A stretch of 32,720 nt of DNA from an uncultured Thermoguttaceae bacterium (GTDB lineage: Bacteria; Planctomycetota; Planctomycetia; Pirellulales; Thermoguttaceae), in the NCBI GenBank assembly GCA_937951625.1, contig CALFBP010000021.1, positions 1-32,720 of the forward strand, given 5' to 3'. A program made the position numbers and the translations under genes. Each line of letters opens with the position of its first letter. The stretch's first letter is position 1. Below, in pieces: positions 1 to 7,289 of the stretch. The notes beneath the pieces were generated by a model. It had not been told where the DNA came from, made no database searches, and saw only the letters and a program-made list of their open reading frames with translations.

Positions 1-747
1 TGACGCCTCGCCACGCACGGAAGCTTTCCAGGCTTCGTCAGAAATCCCAGCCAAGCGCGTGGCCTCGAAATGTCGCTCTGCGTCCGCATCTTCGGCGAGG
101 ATGGCTTCGACGCGGGGAAAATCGTCGATCCCAGGAAAATAGCGCGGCAGGAGGTGACGGGCGAAAAAACGCAATTCCCAATACACCGCGGCGAACTCAG
201 CATAGACGCTGAAATCGCTCGCCGACGGCAATAGAAACGCCTCTTGCACGAGAACCGTGCGGATCTCGTCAAACTCGGCGCCCCCAAAGCTACGGATTCG
301 ATCCGCGACCGTCTCCGAGGTCAATCGCCCCTGGGCCGCACGCTGCTCCATCTCCAAGTGGATCTGCGCATGAAACAACAAGCGCCAGTAATAGAGCCGC
401 ACAGCGCTACCCGACGTATGGGCCAATCTGGCCTCGCTCGGCTGCGGCAGCAAGATGACTTGCTCGGGCACAGCGTCCGCCGAATCCATCCCCAATTCAT
501 CGGGATCGACGATGGCCAGCAAGGCCTGGCGTCCGAGGACGCAACTCTTGCGATGGGGAATCCGCAACGTGAGCCCGACAAGATCATAGTGCTCTACGAG
601 GACACGGCGCAATATCCGTGGAGGCACCAAAAGCGCCCTCGGCTCCACGGCGCGGATGGCCTGCTCCAAATCCCCAAGCGCCTCGGGCGATGTCTCGCGT
701 TGAACATCCGTTACTGGTTGCCCCGTCGCGTTCACCCGGCTTTCCAT
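1..747 (-). CDS. Unrecognised protein, N-terminal part, cut by window start
   Basis: A minus-strand frame stays open from a TAA near 868-870 to base 1, so the C-terminus lies outside the window. The translation looks like a genuine soluble, mixed alpha-helical protein with varied composition, for example LRIPHRKSCVLGRQ, EQVILLPQPSEARL and AVYWELRFFARHLLPRYFPG. I do not recognise the family and see no catalytic motif, signal peptide or membrane segment. The start is uncertain. ATG at 747 is the first ATG, with a GGAG lying immediately before it, which is too close for a normal ribosome site. In-frame sequence up to about 867 also looks codable, and a TTG at 765 is possible. It lies about 150 bases downstream of the polyhydroxyalkanoate-like gene on the same strand and may share its transcript. 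The plus-strand and other minus-strand frames here look like antisense shadows. Confidence 0.6.
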   Translation of the reverse strand, partial: MESRVNATGQPVTDVQRETSPEALGDLEQAIRAVEPRALLVPPRILRRVLVEHYDLVGLTLRIPHRKSCVLGRQALLAIVDPDELGMDSADAVPEQVILLPQPSEARLAHTSGSAVRLYYWRLLFHAQIHLEMEQRAAQGRLTSETVADRIRSFGGAEFDEIRTVLVQEAFLLPSASDFSVYAEFAAVYWELRFFARHLLPRYFPGIDDFPRVEAILAEDADAERHFEATRLAGISDEAWKASVRGEAS

Positions 748-897
748 CTCCGCAAAGCTTTGCAAGCCGATACCATCCGTCGGTTTCTCGCGGGCAAGAG
801 GGCCACGGCGCCGCGAGGTCGCCTGAATCGGAGCCCCCCCTCGACGAGCGGCCGTGGCCCCGGCTTCTTACCGGCCGGGACGTTGCCGCATCATGAG

Positions 898-1203
898 TCA
901 AGTGGCCAAGAGTCGGGAAATTTCCTCGCAGGTTCGGGCCTCGATCGCGCTGCGAAACATCATCGCAAGCAGCGGCAATTCCAGGACAATCTGCACCTCA
1001 CCCGGAAAAACCCTCATCGCCCCTTCGACCCTTTGGCCCATGACGGAAAACCGACATGTCATCGAATCGCCGTCCCAAGACTCGACCAGGTCCGCGACGT
1101 GGGACTGATACGCGGCTCGAATCGAGTCGGCGCGGCTACGCAACCGCGAGATGGCTTCTGCGACGCCAAGTGGGTGGGGCACCCGGAGGGTCAGCCGCGG
1201 CAT
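898..1203 (-). CDS. Small polyhydroxyalkanoic-acid-system-like protein
   Basis: The 101-residue product begins MPRLTLRVPHPLG, followed by a helix rich in Arg/Ala (AISRLRSRADSIRAAY) and a beta-rich centre (DSMTCRFSVMGQRVEGAMRVF). This is the pattern of the small PHA_gran_rgn family (putative polyhydroxyalkanoic acid system protein, about 90-100 residues), in which the helix is followed by strands carrying a G-x-v-xG-x-(l/m)-x-V motif. The family's biochemical role is not established, and its occurrence outside PHA loci means the name is weak. The start codon overlaps the stop of the upstream isomerase gene by one base (TGATG), so the two are almost certainly translationally coupled. No PHA synthase or phasin gene is visible in the window. 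Confidence 0.7.
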   Translation of the reverse strand: MPRLTLRVPHPLGVAEAISRLRSRADSIRAAYQSHVADLVESWDGDSMTCRFSVMGQRVEGAMRVFPGEVQIVLELPLLAMMFRSAIEARTCEEISRLLAT

Positions 1204-2045
1204 CAGCCGATCCTCGCTTTCAGTTCTTCGATCAAACGCACGGCCTGACCGATCTCGGTCTTCTGACGCGCGGGTTCCTCGGGGATTTCACGTTCGATCG
1301 TCAACGGGCCGGTGTAGCCCAGTTCTTTGAGCGTCCGCAAGAAGTTCTCCGCGCCTACGTCGCCTTGGCCGAAAGGCACTTCCCGCCCCCACTCCTTGCC
1401 GGGATTGGCCGCCCATTTGGCGTCCTTGCAGTGGACGCTCCGCACGTATTTGCCCACCTTGCGCAAAGCCTCGATCGGCTCGCCCGAACCGTAGAGGATC
1501 ATGTTGGCGGGATCGAAGTTGATGAACAGGTTGTCGCGGGCGACGTCGCCGATGAATCGCAGCAAGGTATCCGCCGCTTCCTGGCCCGTCTCCAAGTGCA
1601 GGCGCTGACCGTTGTGCTGACAATGGTCGCACGCTTCCCGCGTCACCGCGACCACCTCCTGGTACAGAGGGTCTGTCGGCTCGTGAGGCACAAAGCCGAC
1701 GTGCAACCCAATCGCGTCCACCTCCAAAAGCCGAGCAAAGTCCGAAATTTCCTTGAGTTCCTGGGTTCGCTCCTTTCGGGTTTCCGGGGGAACCAATCCC
1801 ACCGTCCGCGCGACCGTCGGGATGTCGGCGTAGCTTTCGCCCTCGAACCCGGCAAAAACCACGGTGATCTTCACGCCCATCGCCCGAAGCGTCTCGAGGA
1901 ACGAGCGGGCACGCTCTGGCGTGCGGGTAGAACGGTGAGGGGCGTGCAGATGGATGGTCGGGATACCCAACTCCCGAACCACCTCCAACTTGACCCCGAG
2001 CCCAGCGTCGATGCTTGCAAACACTCCGATCGGCCACTTGTCCAC
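1203..2045 (-). CDS. Sugar phosphate isomerase/epimerase (TIM barrel)
   Basis: The product has 280 residues with the AP-endonuclease-2-like TIM-barrel fold of xylose isomerase/IolE/tagatose epimerase relatives. Putative divalent-metal ligands stand at the usual strand ends: E152 (LHLETGQE), D178 (NFDPANMI), H205 (SVHCKDAKW) and E252 (TIEREI). Such enzymes isomerise or epimerise sugars or inositol derivatives in the cytoplasm; the substrate cannot be read from sequence. I chose GTG at 2045 because AAGGAG stands seven bases upstream and the product then starts VDKWPIGVFASIDAG, the normal first beta strand. A longer in-frame start at 2150 would add 35 poorly conserved-looking residues. It is the first gene of a minus-strand cluster with the PHA-like gene. 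Confidence 0.88.
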   Translation of the reverse strand: MDKWPIGVFASIDAGLGVKLEVVRELGIPTIHLHAPHRSTRTPERARSFLETLRAMGVKITVVFAGFEGESYADIPTVARTVGLVPPETRKERTQELKEISDFARLLEVDAIGLHVGFVPHEPTDPLYQEVVAVTREACDHCQHNGQRLHLETGQEAADTLLRFIGDVARDNLFINFDPANMILYGSGEPIEALRKVGKYVRSVHCKDAKWAANPGKEWGREVPFGQGDVGAENFLRTLKELGYTGPLTIEREIPEEPARQKTEIGQAVRLIEELKARIG

Positions 2046-2702
2046 GACTGGTCTCCTTGTTGGCTGATCCAACCCTCGTTCGTTCCGCGGCTGTTCGTCT
2101 AATGTGTCGTCGCTGAGGAACAACCTTTGCCGCCAAACGTATGACGGCAAACCGAGATTCGAGCAAGTCCGCGCCCGTCTTAAGAGCGGTTCTCGCCTTT
2201 GCGTCCCACTAGCCTATCCCCTATCTCACGGCAATTCAACCCGCGCCCAACTCCCCATCGTCGCTGCGAACCATGCGGTTCGAAAGCTCAGCAGGGGCGT
2301 GCTTAGGTGATGCAGCTTTGCAACGTTGTTGGCGACGACCACATTGCCAAACTATTCCAAAACCCTTCGTCCGCCGCCCGGTGAGACAGGTTCCGGGTGG
2401 AGAGCAACTCGAATCATGACCGGCTTCTTCCTCGACACGTTCACTGCGTGGGAACCGCATCCCCGGTTAGTAGGGGAACAAGGACGTTTGGCGATAGACT
2501 CCAAGCATTCTCGCGAAAATTTTTTTGTCCAAGACGATGACCCACCGCAATCCAGCACCGCGTCCGAGGAAAATGCCCAACTCGTGGTCAGTCAGCGACT
2601 TAGGAAAGGAACCCGGGAGGTCGCAGCCCACCTGGCCGCCAAGGGCAAGAGGCCGCAAGTCGTGTAGCCATAACCATTTCAAAACCGTTTTGAGACGATT
2701 GC
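2046..2702. other. Intergenic region between isomerase gene and nrdJ promoter
   Basis: About 650 bases separating two divergently transcribed genes. Several short frames exist on both strands, including a 115-codon minus frame ending near 2467, but none shows a recognisable domain, a good ribosome site or coding-like composition. The right-hand end leads into the nrdJ promoter. Confidence 0.5.
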
Positions 2703-2730
2703 TTGACGGATCAGGAGCAGCCGATAAACT
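2703..2730 (+). promoter_or_regulatory. Putative sigma-70-type promoter of nrdJ
   Basis: TTGACG at 2703-2708 is followed after 16 bases by TAAACT at 2725-2730. The first hexamer matches the -35 consensus in five of six positions and the second is a moderate -10. Transcription would begin near 2737, placing both NrdR-like boxes just at or downstream of the start, where a repressor would block initiation. The long leader (about 220 bases) to the nrdJ ATG carries no B12-riboswitch signature that I can recognise. Confidence 0.45.
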
Positions 2731-2739
2731 GGTCATTCT

Positions 2740-2755
2740 GCCATGTATGTTGTAG
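2740..2755. promoter_or_regulatory. Degenerate NrdR box (distal)
   Basis: This 16-base stretch is a partial match to the NrdR consensus acaCwAtATaTwGtgt, keeping the central TAT and the TTGT half. Its centre lies 31 bp from the centre of the strong box at 2771-2786, three helical turns, which is the usual spacing of paired NrdR boxes. By itself it would not be convincing; the spacing is what supports it. Confidence 0.45.
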
Positions 2756-2770
2756 TCAACGGGGCGTCGA

Positions 2771-2786
2771 CTACAATATATAGGAG
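2771..2786. promoter_or_regulatory. NrdR box (proximal, strong core)
   Basis: The core CAATATATAG matches the ten-base centre of the NrdR consensus (CwAtATaTwG) at every position; the outer bases are less conserved. NrdR is the ATP/dATP-sensing zinc-ribbon repressor that controls ribonucleotide reductase genes in most bacteria. The site lies upstream of a ribonucleotide reductase gene, which is exactly where it is expected. No nrdR gene lies in the window. Confidence 0.7.
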
Positions 2787-2955
2787 TCAGAGACAGTTGA
2801 TCTCGTCCCCTCACTCCAAGGGATTTCTGCGGCTTGCCAAGCTTGCTCAGGTTTTCCTAGCAAAGAGGAGGAGGGACGTTGCGGCGCGGTGTCGATGTGC
2901 TTGTGTACATCATTTGGTAAGGATGCCCCAGACATTCCGACTGGAGGAGCCTGCA

Positions 2956-5900
2956 ATGGAAAAGCAATTTCTTGAATCTCGAAACTCCGTGACGACAAAA
3001 GCGGCCGACGTCAAAGCCAGCAGACACGACAGCGGTCCTCGTCGCGGTTTGACCATAACTTCCCAGTTTTGTCCCGAGGACGTAGCCAGCCCGTTCGACA
3101 CCGTGGCTTGGGAGCTTCGCACCGCCTCGATCAAGGGAGAGGGCGGGGAGTTAGTGTTCGAGCAGCGGGACTGCGAGATCCCTGCTTCGTGGAGTCAATT
3201 GGCCACGAATGTGGTGGCAAGCAAGTATTTTTACGGGGAATTGGGGACGCCGCAGCGGGAATCGAGTGTGCGGCAGTTGATCCATCGGGTCGTCCGCACG
3301 ATTGCCGACTGGGGGATTGCCGACGGCTACTTCGCCACTCCTGAAGACGGCGAGCGCTTTTACCGCGAATTGGCTTGGCTGTGCCTGCACCAGTGCGTGT
3401 CGTTCAATTCGCCGGTGTGGTTCAATGTAGGGCTTTATCACCAATACGGCGTGAAAGGCGCGACGTGCAACTGGCACTGGGATAAAGCTAGCGCCTCGGT
3501 CCGACAGCCTGAAAACCCTTATGAGTATCCCCAGGCCTCGGCCTGCTTTATCCAGAGCGTCCAGGACAACATGGAAGACATCATGGAACTGGCCCGCAGC
3601 GAGGCCATGTTGTTCAAGTTCGGCTCTGGCACCGGCACCGATTTGTCGACGCTCCGGTCGCATCGGGAGAAGCTTTCGGGAGGGGGCAAACCTTCAGGGC
3701 CCCTGTCCTTCATGCGGGTGTACGATCAGATTGCGGCCGTGGTGAAAAGCGGCGGCAAGACCCGTCGCGCCGCCAAGATGCAGTCGCTGAAGGTCTGGCA
3801 CCCCGACATTCTTGAATTCATCGAGTGTAAGTGTAAAGAGGAGGCCAAGGCCCGGGTCCTCATCTCCAAAGGATATTCTCCCGACGAGGCGTACAGCTCG
3901 GTGCTCTTCCAAAACGCCAATCTCTCGGTTCGCTTGACCGACGAGTTCATGCATGCCGTGGAGACCGACCAGGAGTGGACCACGCATTGGGTCACGGAGC
4001 CGGATCGGCCGGGCCCAACGTACAAGGCCCGGGATTTGTTCAACCGCATGGCCGAGTGTGCTTGGCAGTGCGGCGACCCGGGCGTGCAATACGATACGAC
4101 CATCAACCGCTGGCATACCTGCCCGAACTCTGGGGCCATCAACGCCTCGAATCCCTGCTCCGAGTACATGTTCCTTGACGACTCGGCTTGCAATCTGGCG
4201 AGCGTGAACCTGATGCGATTCCGCCGCGAGGATGGCAGTTTCGATGCGGACGCCTTTGTGACTGCCTGCCGCCTCACTTTCATCGCTCAGGAAATCCTTA
4301 TCGATCACGCCAGCTATCCCACGCCAAGGATCGCGCTCAACAGCCACCGTTTCCGGCCGCTCGGCCTGGGGTACTCGAATCTCGGCAGTCTGATCATGGC
4401 CAGCGGGTTGCCCTACGATTCCGACGAAGCCCGCGGGCTGTGCAGCGTGGTGACGGCCTTGTTGCACGGGGCGGCTTGCCGCACGAGCACGGAGTTGGCG
4501 GCGGCGATCGGGCCCTTCGAGGAGTTCGAGAAGAACCGCGAGACGATGCTCCATGTCATGGAAATGCACTGGGAAAAGGTCAACCAGATCCAGCACGCGC
4601 CCGACTATCTCAAGGCCGCCGCGCTGAAGATTTGGGACGAGGTGCTCGTGGGCGGTCGCCGCTACGGGTTCCGCAATGCCCAGGCCACGGTGCTCGCCCC
4701 CACCGGGACGATCAGCTTCATGATGGACTGCGACACCACGGGCATCGAGCCCGACATCGCCCTGGTCAAGTACAAGCAGCTTGCCGGCGGCGGGATGATG
4801 AAGATCGTCAACCAGACGGTGCCGATGGCCCTGCGGACCCTCGGCTATGGCGAGGCCGAAATCGAATCGATCCTGGCGTACATCAATCGAGAGGACACGA
4901 TCGAGGGCGCCGCCGATCTCAAGCCCGAACACCTGCCGGTCTTCGATTGCGCTTTCCAGGCTGCGCACGGCACGCGCTTCATTCCCTGGCGGGCCCATGT
5001 GCTGATGATGGCCGCCGCGCAACCGTTCCTCTCGGGGGCGATTTCCAAAACGGTCAACATGCCCAAGGACAGCACGCCGGCCGACATCGCCGGCGCGTAC
5101 CTCGAAGGCTGGAAGCTGGGCCTGAAGGCGTTGGCCGTGTATCGCGACGGCTCGAAGGAGTGCCAACCGTTGTCGACGAAGAGCGACGAGAAGACCGAAA
5201 AGACCAGCTCCGCCCCGCGGCGCGAGCGCTTGCCCGATACCCGACAGTCGATCACCCACAAGTTCAGCGTTGGCGGGCACGAAGGGTACATCACCGTGGG
5301 CCTGTATCCCGACGGTCGCCCCGGCGAACTCTTCATCACCATGGCCAAGGAAGGCAGCACGATTGGCGGCTTGATGGATTGCTTTGGCACGGCGGTCTCG
5401 ATGAGTCTGCAATATGGGGTGCCGCTGGAGGTCTACGTCAACAAGTTCTCCCACACCCGCTTCGAACCCATGGGCTATACCAAGAACCCCGATATCCGCA
5501 TCGCTAAGAGCGTGGTGGATTACATCTTCCGCTGGCTGGGAATCACGTTCCTGCCGGGGTATCGGGAGGCGAGCAAGTTGTTGGACGGGCCGGGGGAGGA
5601 GGCGGCCAAGACCGGCGCGGGTGAAGCGGAAAAAGAGTCCTGGCCCGCCGCCATGAAGGCTGGCGGGCCGATCTTCGGGCCGGGATCGCCCACGAAACAG
5701 GCCGCGGCCCCCGCCAAATCGCCGTCGGTCCGTTCCTCCCAGGGCTTGGCCAGTGGGGCGAAAGGCGGCCCCAACGGCCAGGCGAACGGTGCGGCAAAGC
5801 GGGGGGCCTCTCCTTCGGCAACAGCCGCCTCCGCCCCGCGACCGAGCCAAGCCCCATCCTTCAACCGAGCCAGCAACGCTTCGCTTGGTGTCTCGGTCGA

Positions 5901-6048
5901 AGCCGAGGCGGCACTCAGCGCCCTGGGTGAGCAGTTCGCCGCTTTCCAAACCGATGCTCCCGTCTGCGGAAGGTGCGGCGCGATCACCGTGCGCAACGGC
6001 AATTGTTACCTGTGCTACGTCTGCGGTACCAGCCAGGGCTGCTCGTAA
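2956..6048 (+). CDS. nrdJ: Vitamin B12-dependent (class II) ribonucleotide reductase
   Basis: This 1030-residue enzyme reduces ribonucleotides to deoxyribonucleotides using adenosylcobalamin to make the thiyl radical. The finger-loop motif N399-P400-C401-S402-E403 carries the radical Cys401 and the catalytic Asn and Glu. C197 (ASACFIQS) and C412 (SACNLASVNL) are the expected redox pair. A TSCPD-type domain covers about residues 766-865. An Ala/Pro/Ser-rich linker of roughly 115 residues then leads to a C-terminal cysteine-rich tail (C1004, C1007, C1017, C1020, C1023, C1029) that probably forms a zinc ribbon and relays reducing equivalents. No N-terminal ATP-cone is visible. ATG 2956 is chosen because GGAGG lies just upstream; the frame is open further 5' but that part looks like untranslated leader. 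Transcription is probably controlled by the NrdR boxes upstream and ends at the terminator downstream. Confidence 0.96.
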   Translation: MEKQFLESRNSVTTKAADVKASRHDSGPRRGLTITSQFCPEDVASPFDTVAWELRTASIKGEGGELVFEQRDCEIPASWSQLATNVVASKYFYGELGTPQRESSVRQLIHRVVRTIADWGIADGYFATPEDGERFYRELAWLCLHQCVSFNSPVWFNVGLYHQYGVKGATCNWHWDKASASVRQPENPYEYPQASACFIQSVQDNMEDIMELARSEAMLFKFGSGTGTDLSTLRSHREKLSGGGKPSGPLSFMRVYDQIAAVVKSGGKTRRAAKMQSLKVWHPDILEFIECKCKEEAKARVLISKGYSPDEAYSSVLFQNANLSVRLTDEFMHAVETDQEWTTHWVTEPDRPGPTYKARDLFNRMAECAWQCGDPGVQYDTTINRWHTCPNSGAINASNPCSEYMFLDDSACNLASVNLMRFRREDGSFDADAFVTACRLTFIAQEILIDHASYPTPRIALNSHRFRPLGLGYSNLGSLIMASGLPYDSDEARGLCSVVTALLHGAACRTSTELAAAIGPFEEFEKNRETMLHVMEMHWEKVNQIQHAPDYLKAAALKIWDEVLVGGRRYGFRNAQATVLAPTGTISFMMDCDTTGIEPDIALVKYKQLAGGGMMKIVNQTVPMALRTLGYGEAEIESILAYINREDTIEGAADLKPEHLPVFDCAFQAAHGTRFIPWRAHVLMMAAAQPFLSGAISKTVNMPKDSTPADIAGAYLEGWKLGLKALAVYRDGSKECQPLSTKSDEKTEKTSSAPRRERLPDTRQSITHKFSVGGHEGYITVGLYPDGRPGELFITMAKEGSTIGGLMDCFGTAVSMSLQYGVPLEVYVNKFSHTRFEPMGYTKNPDIRIAKSVVDYIFRWLGITFLPGYREASKLLDGPGEEAAKTGAGEAEKESWPAAMKAGGPIFGPGSPTKQAAAPAKSPSVRSSQGLASGAKGGPNGQANGAAKRGASPSATAASAPRPSQAPSFNRASNASLGVSVEAEAALSALGEQFAAFQTDAPVCGRCGAITVRNGNCYLCYVCGTSQGCS

Positions 6049-6052
6049 CGGA

Positions 6053-6092
6053 CTGCTGGGCCAAGCGGCCCACGAGCAGCCCTCCCTTTTTT
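6053..6092 (+). terminator. Rho-independent terminator after nrdJ
   Basis: A stem of CTGCTGGGCC against GGCCC-acg-AGCAG, with a three-base bulge and an AAGC-type loop, is followed within eight bases by six Ts. It starts five bases after the nrdJ stop codon, as expected for an intrinsic terminator. Confidence 0.75.
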
Positions 6093-6545
6093 GTCGTGCC
6101 GTGCGTGGGGCAGGGCAACTGCCTTCTCCGTGACATTGCCCTGCTCCGCTGCACGCGGTTTCACCCTCTCCGACGATACAGCTCGGTCGCTGCGAATGGT
6201 CCTAAAGACCCGCCACTCGACCTCGGCCACGAACGCCTTGGTCAAGCGGGCTGTCAACGAGGCGCCCTTGTGACCCAACGAACGGGCGACATTGCAACGC
6301 GCGAGGATAGCCCGCTTGGCGAGCAGCAACATGGGCTCTCCACCACGGGACTCGTCTCACCCATCTTCGACATCAGCCGTTTGGTAGCTTCGAGGCAAGG
6401 AGTTGGAGCGTTGCAGAGGGATAATGCCATCCGATCGCGAGGTTCCGTGCGCGGTAGACGTGTTGCGCCGCTATTCGGCGCGTGGAGCTTCTGATAGGAT
6501 GGATCGGGTCGGGACGATGTCGGAATTTTTCTCGGAGATACTCTC
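6093..6545. other. Intergenic region
   Basis: About 450 bases without a convincing gene. Short frames on both strands have no recognisable domain. A perfect six-base hairpin (GCGCCG-ctatt-CGGCGC, 6465-6481) lies 65 bases before the next gene; with no T-run after it, its role is unknown. Confidence 0.5.
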
Positions 6546-7142
6546 ATGAGCGATGAGACGAATGGCCCTCCGCAACCGTCGGGCGATCCTGGGCTTTACA
6601 GCCAGCAAGTGCAGCACACGCCGGTCAGCGCTCGGTTGCCAGAGCGCGTGGCCCCGGGAGTTTTTTGCACGGGGGTGATCGTGGTCGAGGGGGCGGAGGA
6701 ATTCGTCTTGGACTTTGTGCAGGGGCTGCATCGGCCCCCGCGCGTCGGCGCCAGGGTGGTCATGACGCCCAACGTGGCGGCCCAGTTCGTCGCCGCGCTG
6801 CGGGAAAACCTTCAACGCTACGAACAGGTCTTCGGCCCGCCCAAACCGCTGCCGCAGCCTCCTGCGGATCGGCGTCCCACCGTACAGGAAATCTATCAAG
6901 ACCTTCGTTTGCCGGACGAGATTCTCAGCGGGGTGTACGCCAACACCGTGATGATTGGCCACTCGCCCTCGGAGTTTTTCTTCGACTTCATCACGCGGTT
7001 CTTTCCCACGGCCGCCGTCTCGGCCCGGGTGTACATGTCCGCCTCGCAGGTGCCGAAGATGCTTGCGGCGGTCGCCAGCTCCGTGCAGAACCGAATCAAC
7101 CGGGGCTCGGAGCCGCGGCGAGGCCCCCCGACCGCTCCCTGA
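6546..7142 (+). CDS. Tandem DUF3467 protein
   Basis: The 198-residue protein contains two copies of a roughly 60-residue DUF3467-like unit, at about residues 38-97 and 129-187. The copies align as GVFCTGVIVV...EEFVLDF against GVYANTVMIG...SEFFFDF, then R-V-(V/Y)-M-(T/S) and a closing amphipathic helix. Single-copy DUF3467 proteins of about 100 residues are common and uncharacterised; a two-copy form suggests an internally paired pseudodimer. The N-terminus and the linker are Pro-rich. There is no signal peptide or membrane segment, so it is probably cytoplasmic. The ATG has a GGAGAT a few bases upstream. It is monocistronic in this window, converging on the ThiF-like gene. Confidence 0.85.
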   Translation: MSDETNGPPQPSGDPGLYSQQVQHTPVSARLPERVAPGVFCTGVIVVEGAEEFVLDFVQGLHRPPRVGARVVMTPNVAAQFVAALRENLQRYEQVFGPPKPLPQPPADRRPTVQEIYQDLRLPDEILSGVYANTVMIGHSPSEFFFDFITRFFPTAAVSARVYMSASQVPKMLAAVASSVQNRINRGSEPRRGPPTAP

Positions 7143-7289
7143 AGCGCCGTCGCCTCGGCCACTACTTGCCGATCCCCAGTCCTAGCCACGCTCCGATCCT
7201 ACGACGCATCAACGATTATTGGGAGCCGTCAGACGGTATCCGCTCCTCGGCATCGGGTCGAGCTGCCGGGATCATCGTGTCTTGACAAC

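Noticed and set aside
244-1248. 334-codon plus-strand open frame
   Set aside because: It is antisense to two minus-strand genes with better protein-like composition and motifs; its own product is rich in Arg, His, Pro and Gln, as expected for a shadow frame.
2467-2814. 115-codon minus-strand frame in front of nrdJ
   Set aside because: It spans the nrdJ promoter and both NrdR-like boxes, has no ribosome site and no domain.
3694-5949. 751-codon minus-strand open frame inside nrdJ
   Set aside because: Antisense to the conserved catalytic core of nrdJ; high GC makes long antisense frames common, and its product has no recognisable domain.
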